Assembly (NCBI RefSeq): GCF_026914265.1
Contig: NC_069133.1
Coordinates: 5,887,985-5,951,984, forward strand
Direction of reading: 5' to 3'
DNA: 64,000 bases
Origin: Mya arenaria
Taxonomy: Eukaryota; Mollusca; Bivalvia; Myida; Myidae
Numbering within the stretch: the stretch's first letter is position 1; every line of letters starts with the position of its first letter. Positions 47,141 through 59,122 of this stretch are shown here, in pieces. A model generated the notes under the pieces. The model saw nothing but the letters and a program-made list of their open reading frames with translations, made no database searches and had not been told where the DNA came from. A program made the position numbers and the translations under genes.

Positions 47141-48181
47141 CTTTCCAAATGTTTTCCATTACGATTTTTAAGTAACTTCTAAAATTATTTATTTTCCGAG
47201 GTTCTGTTTAATTCATCCAACGAGTTATTTTCATATTCATCTTGCTTTTGTTTTTGGATGCGCCTGAAGTTTGTGTTTTCCTTTTATACAAGTATTATGA
47301 CGAGATTTCATGTCCGCGTTGCTGGCCTTTCTCAATTCACAATCGCTGTAAATGTCTGGCGTGAGTATGAGCGTTCTTTACGGTTCGCACCAGTAATTTA
47401 TAGGAAAAGGATTAAAAGATAAAATGGAACTTAGCATTCAAATAAATATATATATATTGAATAAATACTTCTTCTTCTGTTGTACATTTATATACATATA
47501 TTCATATCACACAGTCATTATGCAGTTAGAGTATTTTAAGCGTTCTTTATTCTAGAATTAGGTCAATACTGTTTCCAATAACTATTTCATAAAGCATGAT
47601 AATTATTATTATGTTCGAAGCATATATAAACCTTGTACACTTTTGGACTTAATTTACCTCCTAAGAACATAGAACACCCAGTTGATTCGCTACAAGGTGA
47701 CTAGCTCACGCAAACCTGACACAATACATTTTGTTAATGTAGCATTCATTAAAACTCTCATAATCCACCATACCCCCTAATAACACAAAACAAACGGGTT
47801 TTTTGCAGCAAGGTCACCATCCCATGTAAACATAGCACAGTACGTTTGTAAACTACCGGTGCAAATTAGTGAGCATGGCTTGAATAATAGTATCTGCAAA
47901 CAAAGTTTCAAATTAAAGTACATTTCAAAACACTTACATTTAAATACTATATAAAAACTACAATAATGTACTTACAGACACACTTTGTAAGTCGTTGTTA
48001 GCATGATCACATTAAGCATTAGTATGTGTATATAAGTAATAGTGAAGCGTCCCATACAAAAACAAAACCATTTGAAAATAAAATGTTTTCTTAAAAGGAT
48101 AACCAAATTAAAATGCCGAAGATATTTGGGAAAAACTTGCAATTGTAATCAATTGCACACCGGCAATCTACCACATTCTCG
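47141..48181. other. Between LINE pieces; nothing else recognised
   Basis: AT-rich sequence with no supported gene. It may be untranslated or decayed parts of the flanking LINE copies. Confidence 0.35.
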
Positions 48182-48660
48182 TTAAATTGAAGCATTAAAT
48201 GTAAGCAGAGGTACAGGAGGAAACTTTTTACAGGCATTATTGTGCACTCGTTCTAAATATTCTGTGCATGCAATTCTAAAATTTCGGAACCCTACAACTT
48301 TATATAGGAACAGGTTTTGCATCAACAATTTTGAAATAATTATGTTTTTTGTAAAACGTTTAAGGATTATGTCGTACAAGGAATGATATAATTAAACAAA
48401 ATCCTGTTTGCCTTTAAGAGCCATTCTATCGGTCATTTCTTTCAGTGACATAGTAGAAGAAGAGTTGACCACACCATCAATACAAATATTTAGTACACCT
48501 TCATTTTTCTTAATTATGATGCCAATGTTCGTTTCAAGAAGACAACCGCTATTTCTAAAAACACTAATGTTTGCTCTGTTTAAATCAACATTTATTACAA
48601 TATTCAATCAACAGTTTAAGTTGCGAATGCATGCCATTGACAGTATCATCAGCAAATAAA
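48182..48660 (-). mobile_element. LINE RT relic (C-terminal part)
   Basis: On the minus strand: NVDLNRANISVFRNSGCLLE (the K..VVFRNGG-type segment after the RT core), SLKEMTDRMALKGKQ, then GFRNFRIACTEYLERVHNNA and CKKFPPVP (the EVWGF...IERVH...CK..L segment). Broken by frameshifts. Confidence 0.7.
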
Positions 48661-49699
48661 ATCATATCAAACGAAAGCTTTGTTCTGCGAACTCCATTTT
48701 GTTCTAGAAAGTCATAATTCCGAAATTTACAAGCTTAATTCATTAGTCCACATGTTCAAAGGTTGAATATAACATTATTGAGGCAACCCTAGGGGGCAGT
48801 TAATACTCACACTGAGTTCATAACTGTTTTCATTCGACGTATATAGCTTTTATTGCATTGAAAAAAATCCCATTTATTTCGCGATTTGGCAATGATACAT
48901 ACAATTTACTACGGTTATCATAGTAAAACGCCTTTTTAAAAATCGACAAATTTAGAATACACTTTACCATGTTTAAGCTAAGGTAATTTGATAAAACAAC
49001 AACTAAATAAAAGCATTATCGATTGTCAAGTAATTTGCACTGAATTCCGCCTGTGATTCATTTATTTCGATACAAAAAACTTTGTTCAATACGTGAATAT
49101 TTCTTTCATGCTTTTCGGTGAAGTAATGAGGTTAATCAGTGAAATAACAGCTATGAAATATATCAATTGGTTTAGAGCACTGCAAAGGTGAACAATTCAA
49201 ATTTAAGAACTTTTAAAATCAATTTGCGTTACTTCCTTCTGATCAAAATTGAAAACGTCACTTTTGAAGTATAATACGTCAAAGTGATAATTCGATCTTG
49301 AAAAAAGACACATTGTTTACCATATAATATGAAAGTGACCATTCCTATTTTTTAAACATTTTTTTTTAAAGCTGAATGCCCGAACATTTGCTTTCGTTCC
49401 ATACGTTACTAAAAAACAAATGTTTGAAATAAATTCGATGTCATAGCATATATCAATATATATTTGTTTTCTTTGTCTGACTTTGTAATACGAACTTCCC
49501 GGGAAATTCGCACAACATATAACTGAAAAAAAATGAAACACCACACGTCAATCGTCATGTCACCGACGAAGCGTGGTATTAAGCCTATTGTGGCAACAAA
49601 ATGTCAACAAGCGACTAAGACTGATATATAAGGGTGATTATATATTTGTGTAGCGAGTAAATAGATATTCAATAGCGGCAAATTTCTATCTAGGTTAAC

Positions 49700-49900
49700 C
49701 TGTTATTGTGCATTACCAATACGAGCGTTCAAGTCACCCGATATAAGTATTTTATAATCTCTTGTAGAATATATGTTAATAACTTCTTTAATGTTTTATA
49801 CCCCCTTTACATTATCTTGTCTATATGAGGGCGAACTTTCTGAAGGAGTTTGTTTATTATATTCTGCCAGTGATAATATACTGCGTGTCAGAGTTGATAT
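49700..49900 (-). mobile_element. LINE endonuclease relic
   Basis: On the minus strand, 49757-49713 encodes YKILISGDLNARIGN, the GDFNAR motif of APE-type LINE endonucleases, preceded by a run resembling the helix before it. It is probably the 5' part of the same dead element whose RT end is at 48182-48660. Confidence 0.65.
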
Positions 49901-50299
49901 ACAGGCCTGGGTCCTGAACATAAACGGGTGCGTTTGCTGGGATCTGTCGTTAATTGGGCCGGGGTTGAGTTCTACATCGCTACTATCACTGTTTCAGAGC
50001 GCTCCACTATGTATATACATGAAATTGACTATTTTGAAAAAAAAATATTACCACTGCTCTATTTTTCTCTACTGTTTATGAATGTTTCTTCATTAAACAT
50101 ATTTCTCTTATAAATGTCACACATATTTCAGGTTGGCCCTTAATCGCTCACATGCGAAAGAGTTTTTTTTGTCATTATTTAATTGCTCTACAATATTAAG
50201 AATAACTTTTTTAACAATTTGGTAGAGTACCAGTAGACAGTGTTACATACCAATTATCTAACAGTTACGCTTTTTTGTCAAAAGATTTTTAAAGCTTAC

Positions 50300-51290
50300 G
50301 TTCCGGTTGACATGCAAAACAAGCGACCATGGGGTGGGGTTAATTTTGACCCAAAGATAATTATTTGAATCTTTCCGGTTAACGATTACTAAACAACGTT
50401 ACAAACCAAATATCTTAATTGTAGGTCGTTTCCTTTTCCTATATATATTTATGCTAAACAAGTGACCGCCGAGGCGATGACAATTTTGACCCCAGAGGCA
50501 ATATTGTGAACACTCTTTGTAGGTTGTAGACTACTAAATAATGTTTTACACCAAACATTTAACCTCTATGCCTTTCTGTAGCTGACAAAAAGATTTTCAA
50601 AATGTTTCCCTATATATATTTATCTATCAAAGACATGTGACCTATATGGCGGGGTTGTTTTTAACCCAGGGGCATAATTTGCACGATATTAATAGAGGAC
50701 TTCCATGTGATATACTACATTACAAATATCATCGGTTTGAACCCATTTGTCCGCTTTGGGCTTTTTGGTTTTTGTCAAGATTTATTTTGAAGTTTTACAT
50801 TTTTTCGTTTTCCATGGCAACCAGTTTTGTATGGAATTCATGCAATTGAACAATTTTGAAGGGCACCACCAAAGAAACATCCCTGTGAAGTTATATAAAA
50901 ATTGGCCAATATGTTAAGGATAAGATGTCGTTTAAAGCAATTGTTGATGGTTTCCCTATTAATCTCTAAGTGATCCCTGGGGCATGATCAATTATTTCCA
51001 TGGTCATTATTTGAACAATATAGGTTGAGGTTCACTAGGCAATGTTGCAAGTATTTGAGCTCTATGCATTACAGTACTTTTAAAAGTGCTTTGAAAGTTT
51101 ACCAGGGATCTACATGAAAACACAACTTCCAAGGAACATCCAAATTTTATTTTTAATTGGCCAGGCGGTTTAAGAGGAGATGTTGTTTGAAGCAACTGTT
51201 GTCGATCGACGGACGCACGGACGACGGATGTCGGACCTTGGGTGACGGGAAAAATGCACCCTTTGTGCTCATGTTAGCTAAAGAATATGC
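50300..51290. repeat. Pearl/Helentron-like dispersed repeat
   Basis: Three or four decayed units of about 150-175 bp, each with a GTGACC or GACCC core (AATTTTGACCCCAGAGGCAA; TTAACCCAGGGGCATAATTT), then AATTGGCCAGGCGGTTTAAG and the terminal GGACGCACGGACGACGGATG. This layout, degenerate tandem core plus GGACG end, is widespread in bivalve genomes and related to non-autonomous Helentrons. The family assignment is inferred. Confidence 0.55.
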
Positions 51291-52167
51291 GAAAGCACAA
51301 ATATAAGTCTGCTCACTTATATGCAGTGTACTTAACAGATCTAATCAGAAATGTACATATTTCAATTGCAGTTGATGTTTAAAAACGTCAACATCATTTT
51401 TGTTTTTAAATAGTCGATCTTACTTGTATGCTAACAATTTACTTTAAAGAGTTTTGGTTCAGTTTGTCTGACAAATGTATCCCGTGACGCGAATACCACG
51501 AGTTCATTAGTTAGACCTGGTGAAAGCCTTTATATTATGAATGCAGCATATACTGTTACTAATGTGTAATGCAAAACAATGTTATTGTTAATGCATGTGA
51601 TTAAGCCGATTTGGCTGTCCAAGCAAATCATTGGCAGGATCGGGAAAAGGTAATCCTGACTATATTTCTCAGAGCTAAACGCGAAATAAATTGTGTTAGC
51701 ATACTAACCTTTTTTACTAAGAAGGAGCCAAAGTTGCATCAAACTGCTCCAAAATTTCATCAATCGCGACATCTACGAATGCATCCATTTGATTATTATT
51801 CTGGTTCTATGACTATGATAGTTGTACTAAAATGTTCATAAGCAGTTGCCTTTCAATTGGCTGGTCGTATCGTAAATGTTGTTAGAAAATGTTGCCTTAA
51901 CGTGAATATAATTACACCACTTGAATAATTTAATCGTTCATTTTTTGATATTATTTTCTATATCTAGTAAGAAATTGAGCATAATTTGTATTGCCATTAA
52001 TGTACACATATATTTGTGTGTGTGTGTTTTTTTAAATGATTCATTGTGACTGTCACTGTCATTATATACACCCAAATTATATATATCAGCCGGTATTGCA
52101 TTACAACTTGTGTCAGAGCTCAAATAAATTCAATTTTTTGTTCGATTGAATATAACAATAATTTGTA
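51291..52167. other. Intergenic DNA, nothing recognised
   Basis: AT-rich with a short GT run near 52014-52026. No exon is supported. Confidence 0.45.
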
Positions 52168-53490
52168 TCACAAATTCAACAATTCTTCATGAAGCACAAG
52201 AACAGCCAGTATACACCAATACACCAATATATCATCATGAAGCGTAAGGACACTCGGCTGAACATCAAAACGATAATACTTCATGAAACGTAAGGACCGC
52301 CAAATTCTAAACATAAAAAAACAACAATACATCCTGAAGCGTCAAGACTGCCAATAAATATCCAGCCTAACATCAGTACAACAATGCTTCATGAAACGTG
52401 AGGACCGCAACTGACCGGCCATGACATCAATACTTCCTGAAATTTAATGATAGCTAATGGACATCCGGCTAAACACCAATACAACAATACTTCATGAAAC
52501 GAACAGATGGCTAATTGACACCTTGCTGAACGCAATTCGAATACAACATAACGTCATGAAATGTTAAGACCGCCACTGACCACCCGACTAAACAACAATA
52601 CACCAATACTTAATGAAGCGTTAGGACCGCAAATGAACAACCGGCCAACCACCAATACTTCATGAAGCGTAAGGACCTCAAATGGACACCTGGCTGAAAA
52701 CCATTACACCAATACTTCGTAAGCGTAAGGGCAGCCAATGGACATCCAGCTGATCACCAATAAACCAATACGTCATGAAACGTGAGGACCGCAAATGGTC
52801 ACCTGTTTGAACACCATTATAACAATACTTCCTGGAATGTAAGGACATCCAATGGACACCCGGCTGAATACCATTATAACAATACTTCCTGGAATCTAAG
52901 GACAGCCAATGGACACCTGGCTGAACACCATTATAACAATACTTCCTGGAATGTAAGGACAGCCAATGGACAACTGGCTGAACACCATTATAACAATACT
53001 TCCTGGAATGTAAGAACAGCCAATGGACACCTGGTTGAACACCAATACACTAATACTTAATGAAGCGTCAGGACCCGAATAAACAACCGGCTAACCACCA
53101 ATACACCAATACTTCTTGAAGAGTAAGGACCTCAAATGGACATCCGGCTGATCACCAATACACCAATACATCATGAAACGTGGGGACCGCAAATTGACAC
53201 CTGGCTGAACAGCATTATAACATTACTTCATGAAACGTACAGACGGCTAATTGACACCCGGCTGAACACCATTTTAACAATACTTCCTGGAATGTAAGGA
53301 TAGCCAATTGACACCTGGCTGAACACCATTTTACCAATACTTCATGAAACGTACAGACGGCTAATTGACACCCGGCTGAACACAATTACAATACAATATT
53401 AAGTCTGAAATGTAAAGACCGCAACTGACCACTCGACTAACCACAAATACACCACTACTTCATGAAGCGTAAGAACCGCCAGTGGATGGG
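52168..53490 (+). repeat. 57-bp minisatellite, about 22 copies, upstream of receptor B
   Basis: Imperfect tandem units (example: CACCATTATAACAATACTTC, CTGGAATGTAAGGACAGCCA, ATGGACACCTGGCTGAA). The middle of the array (about 52780-53050) is most homogeneous, the edges more divergent. Since 57 is a multiple of three, a 92-codon ORF appears at 52782-53060; it is a by-product. The array ends about 450 bp before the first coding exon of receptor B. Confidence 0.95.
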
Positions 53491-53942
53491 TGAATAAAAC
53501 ATGTAAAATAATGTAATTCTTGTCATTCGTTACAAGCAGCGATTTGTTTGTGACTTTATAATGATACTGATTTTATCATTGAACACATAGTTTGTGATTT
53601 CAGTTAGTTCTAAATACCGGTTTGATTTTGTTATTTAAAGCATATTATTATGCAATAATCATATTTCCGTACTACATACATGTTACATGAAAAAACGTGT
53701 CAGTCTGAATCCCAATTTGAAAACACAACCATGTCTTCTGTTTCGCTCTCTATACACTATTCACGAACGAAGTTTAAGGAGGTTTTTTTTTATTTCAATG
53801 ATTTGTTTACACGTGTCTTAACAGTTTATATTTTGCTTTACAAGAGGCGCGTTAAAACTACTGAAGCATGTGATATTTATCCTTACAAATATAAAACCAA
53901 CTGTTGTTCATTTATGTGCGCAAACTTTTAAAGCAGGACTTA

Positions 53943-54018
53943 ATGAACAGTATGGCAATCAAACATGTGGGATATATCATCATGATGGCAGTGTGTACCT
54001 TCAGATACTTTTCAATGG
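53943..54018 (+). CDS. Receptor B exon 1: signal peptide
   Basis: ATG at 53943, 76 nt, donor ATGG|GTAAGT, phase 1. VGYIIMMAVCTFRYFSMG is a signal peptide nearly identical to that of gene A. The start could also be the Met three codons downstream. Confidence 0.78.
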
Positions 54019-56138
54019 GTAAGTAACGTACACGTTCCATACTGACTTCAGTTAAGCTATCTCTCTGGTATATCCATTAATCTTAATGAGTAATGCTGAT
54101 ACCCTTTGACCCGTATTAAGTTGCTTGCTGGTAACAGATATGTAAAATATATAACGAATTGAACGTTTTAGATGACGGTGTTTAATGTTTATATAGCTGT
54201 CTATTGGTTCTACTACAGTAGGACGTATTTGACTTATTTCGCAATCTTCAAAGGCCAAAAGTCTTTGTTGTTTGAATGTGTGTTTTTTCAATTTCCTTTA
54301 CTTTCTTAACACAATATCGAATTGTTAACGTCTAATATTTTGATTCACGAGATTGAATTTTAAACATAGAAAATTTAAATAACAAATAACATTATAACGT
54401 GTTTTACATAAAAAGCCTTTAGTATGTTAGAATGAAAAACATTTCCACACCTTTTATAAAACATTACTAATCATTATTAATGTTAGGGCTGTTTTGGTAT
54501 TGATTTAGTACTAAAGAATAAAAGAAATTATATTAGTTCTTTCTTCAGAGCATTTCAGTGGAAAGAAAATAAGAAATTTTTTGACGTTGCTATGGCAATT
54601 TTGGCTTCATAAGGGTACATGAAAAATAACATGAAATTGCTTGCAAAATTAAGGTTTAAACAAATTATCAATGATGTTTCGCATTTTATAGTCACTTATT
54701 TAAAAGCACATATACAATTTTGAAAGAAAAATATATTAAAGCAGTCAAGACAACAACAAAAAAAACATTCATCAATGAAAAAATGTTGCTGTGGCAACTG
54801 ATTTATATAAACAACTAAACGTGTTTTGATTACAAAACTAGTGCATCAAAAACAGTGTTATTTTAGCGTATCATATAATCTAATGGTAAGACTGCGTCTA
54901 CGACATAGTTTACGAAAAACTGTATCAAAAATGGTTTTTTACTACCTTGACTTACAACTTTTACAGCAAGATTCTTTTACAAAATCGAAAGAATTCTTAT
55001 CAGAAATACAAAACTTGGAAATATGAAATTATATAATCATATGCAGCATAAATAAGAACAGTTGTTCGTTAAAAAATATTTAAATTTAAATAATTTATTG
55101 TGTGGTTCATTCTCAAATTAATTCAAAATATTAAAAATATTAAAAAAGGGTTAATACTTGTAAGTTAATGTGGTGTTACGCATTGTTTTGATGTTCTAGC
55201 ATTCAGATACTATTTAAAAATAGAGCCTACTTTTTGAATTTATGTTTCAGTAGCTATATGTGTTAAAAAACACTTTTTTATCAAAAGGTTGTTAGGGGAA
55301 AAAGGGAAAATGTATCGGGCTATGAAAAACTTTAACATTTTGAATATAACAAGATATGTTATACCAAGAAATGGTGTTTAATTAATGGTGTGTGTGTCAA
55401 AACAATCAAGATACACTGATGCGGTCGCTAATTTATCAGATTTAGTATAACCATAAAATAGGATATTATTTTTTAACTGCATTGAAATGAAGAAACTTGC
55501 TTGATTGCACCTTCACATAATTACTCTCACCACAAATATAAAATCTCAGCAAAACAGAATAACTGATTGACGATTAAACTGTTTTTGATCGCGTTTAAAT
55601 TGTTTTAAGTATTTAAACATGTATTTGTTAATTAGTAAACTTATTCCTGTGCCGTTCATCAAAGTAGTTAAATAGTAAAAAAGAAACATTAAATTTGCAT
55701 GTCTTGACTTGTGACCTTTGACTGAAAATTACATGTAAACAAGGTAAGTATCTGTGAATTCTCAAACCATTGTTGTCCGGCACATTACGGAAATCAGAAA
55801 AACATGTAAAAAAAATTAAAATTGATATTAAACGGGTTCGTTCTTGACACCAACATCAAATTTTATTTAATTGATTAGAGGTACTTTATGTGCTTAGTTG
55901 TAAAGAGAAATTAGATGAAGCAACTTGATTGGCGCTTAGCTATTTTACACCAATGCAGGTGCTCGCTGCATACTATACATGTAATATGTTGTAATTCAAT
56001 TTGGTCCGATCAGCGAGACACAATAGTCATGTCTCTCGGTTTATAGTCTTTTCATGTGACAAGAATAAAATTTAGCGAAAGATCATCTACATAGGTGAGC
56101 AGTTACTTTTCAGGTTATCAATAAAGTTTGTTTTCCAG

Positions 56139-56280
56139 GAGGTCCGATGAAAATAGAGCCTTTTGCAAATAAGCCATATGAAGGTGTTTTCACAACTTCA
56201 CACAACGGTAAATGGTATCACTTCACCGGAAACATCAGTGATATAACAGCGAAGACACTCTGTAATTTGACTGGCTTTGG
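56139..56280 (+). CDS. Receptor B exon 2: SRCR N-half with GC splice donor
   Basis: Acceptor TTTTCCAG|GA (phase 1). The exon ends CTTTGG|GCAAGT, a GC-AG donor with otherwise consensus bases (phase 2). TSHNGKWYHFTGNISDITAK then TLCNLTGFG is the SRCR half. NIS and NLT are N-glycosylation sequons. Confidence 0.75.
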
Positions 56281-56790
56281 GCAAGTATTAAACTATGATG
56301 AATGTTATCACTTGGATATAACAGTATTATAACAGCGAAGACACCTGCAATATGACTTGCTTTGGACATGTATTTTAATACGTTATATGGTACCGGTAGT
56401 ATCTTTGATAGTACAGCTAAGACGCTCTGCAATATGACTGGCTATAGACATGCATCTGACTGAGATAATCAGCATAACTTCGCTGTTAGCCTTAGTGATA
56501 TAACAACTAAGATACTCTGTAATTCAACTGACGTCGGGATATAACTTACTCTGATATATAGTAACTTCAGTGTAATAACAGCAAATTACAGTAAGACTAT
56601 CTTTAGCCCATAAATGCTTTCGATATATGGTATCACTTCACCGGTAGCATCAGTGATACAACAGCAAAGACACCCTGGACATTGGCAAGTATCTTACAAC
56701 GATAAATGGTATCACAGGTAACATCAGTTATATAACAGCTAGGACACCTGCAATATGGCTAGTTTTGTGCAAGTTTGTTTTCGGTGCTTG
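56281..56790 (+). pseudogene. Array of decayed partial SRCR exon copies (gene B)
   Basis: About six degenerate copies of the last 70-90 bp of exon 2, donor included, start near 56305, 56390, 56475, 56560, 56637 and 56707. Each keeps pieces such as ATAACAGCTAAGACGCTCTG, CAATATGACTGGC and GGCAAGTATCTTAC. None has an acceptor or an open full-length frame. Confidence 0.78.
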
Positions 56791-56898
56791 AATCAGTGTT
56801 CATGTTAAATCGTGGAAATAAACTAGTGTATGTCCAATGCAGTTACTCAAAGTTTTGCTACTCAAAATAAAAAGACATGTCATAATTTTTTACTTCAG

Positions 56899-57089
56899 CT
56901 TCAAAGGATATGGAGTTAGTCTTCCTGAGGGATCTTCGGCTATACAAAGACAATCACTTCAATGCTTTGGAAACGAAACTAATGTTTCGGAATGCACATC
57001 GGAACCATTCGAATGTATACATCACGACTACAGTACACATGGGGGATGTGCGTACAATAAACATGGCGTTCTGGGCCTCTACTGTAATG
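56899..57089 (+). CDS. Receptor B exon 3: SRCR C-half
   Basis: Acceptor TACTTCAG|C (phase 2) and donor TAATG|GTAAAT (phase 1). FKGYGVSLPEGSSAIQRQSL then CFGNETNVSECTSEPFEC and GVLGLYCNG. All expected SRCR cysteines are present. It is closely related to the orphan exon 38753-38943 of gene A. Confidence 0.83.
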
Positions 57090-57207
57090 GTAAATTACAA
57101 TATACATTTGTCCAATAATACCAGAACATTCTGTCAAATGACTGGTTACATTATAGCATTAGTTCTTATTTCCAGGTATAGTTAACCATAATAATTATGC
57201 ATTTCAG

Positions 57208-57358
57208 ATTATCATATTGAGGATGTACGACTGAAAATATAATGGGCAACGTTTCATCAAATAGTATTTGAGGTGTTTGTCGACGGTGAATGGGGGATAA
57301 CTTCTGCAAGACTTGGAACGATTGAAGCTCAAATCATTTGCAAACACTTCGGATATTT
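57208..57358 (+). pseudogene. Receptor B exon 4: SRCR N-half with in-frame TAA
   Basis: Acceptor ATTTCAG|AT and donor ATATTT|GTAAGT are intact, but TAA at 57240-57242 interrupts DYHIEDVRLKI|stop. The remainder (EVFVDGEWGITSARL, AQIICKHFGYL) is still well preserved, so the stop looks recent. Confidence 0.85.
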
Positions 57359-57477
57359 GTAAGTGAAAATTGTGAAGGAAGAACTGTTTATGTATTTAAC
57401 CGTGATGAGAAACATCACATCAACTGTGTTTGAAACATGTTTTCAGAACAAGACAATGACGTTTTCTCCTTTTTCAG

Positions 57478-57644
57478 AAATGGTGAAAACACGTTTGAAG
57501 GATCATTCAAAAATTACAAATTCAAAGTAATTGGAGATCTGAAATGCACAGGAAATGAATCCTCTCCGTTTGAATGTGCGTTTAGGCACCGTGGTTACCT
57601 GGATGTGCCTGTATATACCTTTACTATGGTTAATTGTTCCAGAG
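57478..57644 (+). CDS. Receptor B exon 5: SRCR C-half
   Basis: Acceptor CTTTTTCAG|A (phase 2) and donor CAGAG|GTAAGT (phase 1). LKCTGNESSPFECAFRHRGY and TMVNCSRG align with exon 5 of gene A. A second CAG 29 bp upstream would change the phase, so it was not chosen. Confidence 0.8.
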
Positions 57645-57808
57645 GTAAGTTGGAAGGTTATTTTTTCTCAGATTGTATTTATTATAGTTTTACAGCTGGA
57701 TTTACGGCAGAATGCATTTTATTTGTGTTTTTAAATCAATAATATGATCCTTTACAAGTACAATTATATCAACTCGAATATGTTGTCTTATATCATTATA
57801 TGCATTAG

Positions 57809-58030
57809 AATGCCACAAAGACAGAAATGGACTTGGATGTGACCAATTCTGCACGTGCATATGGGCGAATACAGAACACTGTGATGTTAAGTGGGGTGGT
57901 AAATGTACATGTCTCTCAGGATGGACAGGGAGACACTGCGAAACAGATATCAACGAATGTCTTACTCAAAACATCTGTCCTGATGGTATGGATTGCGTTA
58001 ATCAAAGTGGTTCCTTGTGCATTGATCATG
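57809..58030 (+). CDS. Receptor B exon 6: EGF-like
   Basis: Acceptor TGCATTAG|AA (phase 1) and a probable donor ATCATG|GTTATC (phase 1). ECHKDRNGLGCDQFCTC, GKCTCLSGWTGRHCET and INECLTQNICPDGMDC read through without the frameshifts of gene A. Confidence 0.75.
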
Positions 58031-58260
58031 GTTATCATTGGCGTATTAAAAAGTTTGTTAATTCTTCAAATGTATACTTGTTTTAGGCTAGTTATCGCAA
58101 AAGTATTTTGTATACATGTTTGATTATTCATGTTCAACGTATATGTATTTATCAAATATAACTGCTGCATATATATTTATAATGTTCATTGAATATTGGA
58201 AAATGTGTATTTTGGGCTTGAGGCCTTGTATAACGAAATAAATTATTCGTATTCGTATAG

Positions 58261-58350
58261 CTAACACGGAGTGCAGAAACATCGACGGAGGGTTTACGTG
58301 TGACTGCTTAGAAGGATATTCTCGAGGCACCAATCATACATGTTTTGCTT
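58261..58350 (+). CDS. Receptor B exon 7: EGF-like
   Basis: Acceptor CGTATAG|CT and donor TTGCTT|GTAAGC, phase 1 at both ends. NTECRNIDGGFTCDCLEGYS matches the last part of gene A exon 6. The intron 58031-58260 has no equivalent in gene A. Confidence 0.78.
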
Positions 58351-59079
58351 GTAAGCCATTCCAAAATTTTCAAACAAGTTTTTCTCATATTTAACAGAGG
58401 CAGGTTCTACACGCTAATTTTGTTTTTGGTATACTTTGTGTAATATTCTCAATTTGAAGAGTTCTAAGACTTTAAAAGGAATTTTTTTTTATAAAAATCA
58501 CAATAAATAATTTATAATTTTTTAAATTGTGTTGAAGTAAGTATTTTGGCTAAATGCAATATAAATTAAGATTGATATATGCAGTAGATTGATCGAGAAA
58601 TTACGGTCTCTACTTCATTTTAACATCAATTTACATTCTAAAAACCAATTAGTGGTGCGCAAATCACAAAGCTGTTTTTTGTATCATTTATATAGTTGTG
58701 AATTGATATATCATTTATAACAGCAGAGTTATAAAATATAATCAGTGTATTGTTATTATCCGATCATGGGAAGTACACTACTGCTGACATTAATATGTTT
58801 ATACGTCTATTTGGTATTAAGTTCCATCCAGAAGTTTTGTTGTCTGGTTTACAAGTGCAATTTTATTCTATGAAGTTTCTGTTTGACGTTTAAGCCTATA
58901 AGTTCTTTATGACCATTTGAATAGATGTTTGAGGAGAAACCGACAGAATGGTGGAATACTCTTACAGTTGCGCAAATGTCTTAAGGTGTTATTGTTTTTG
59001 ATAAAATGTTTTTAGAAACATAACCTTATATCAATGCTGGAAACGAATGTATCTAAATATTCCTCAATATTTTTTACAG

Positions 59080-59122
59080 GAAGGCCAAGTTCGTCGGCTT
59101 CGGAATAACCAACGGCTCAACG
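59080..59122 (+). pseudogene. Receptor B juxtamembrane exon with TAA
   Basis: Same length (43 nt), acceptor (TTTACAG) and donor (GTATGA) layout as gene A 42159-42201, but TTA has become TAA after SSASE. Confidence 0.8.

Noticed and set aside
52782..53060. 92-codon ORF rich in His, Asn and Trp
   Set aside because: Generated by the 57-bp minisatellite; the frame repeats with the DNA unit.
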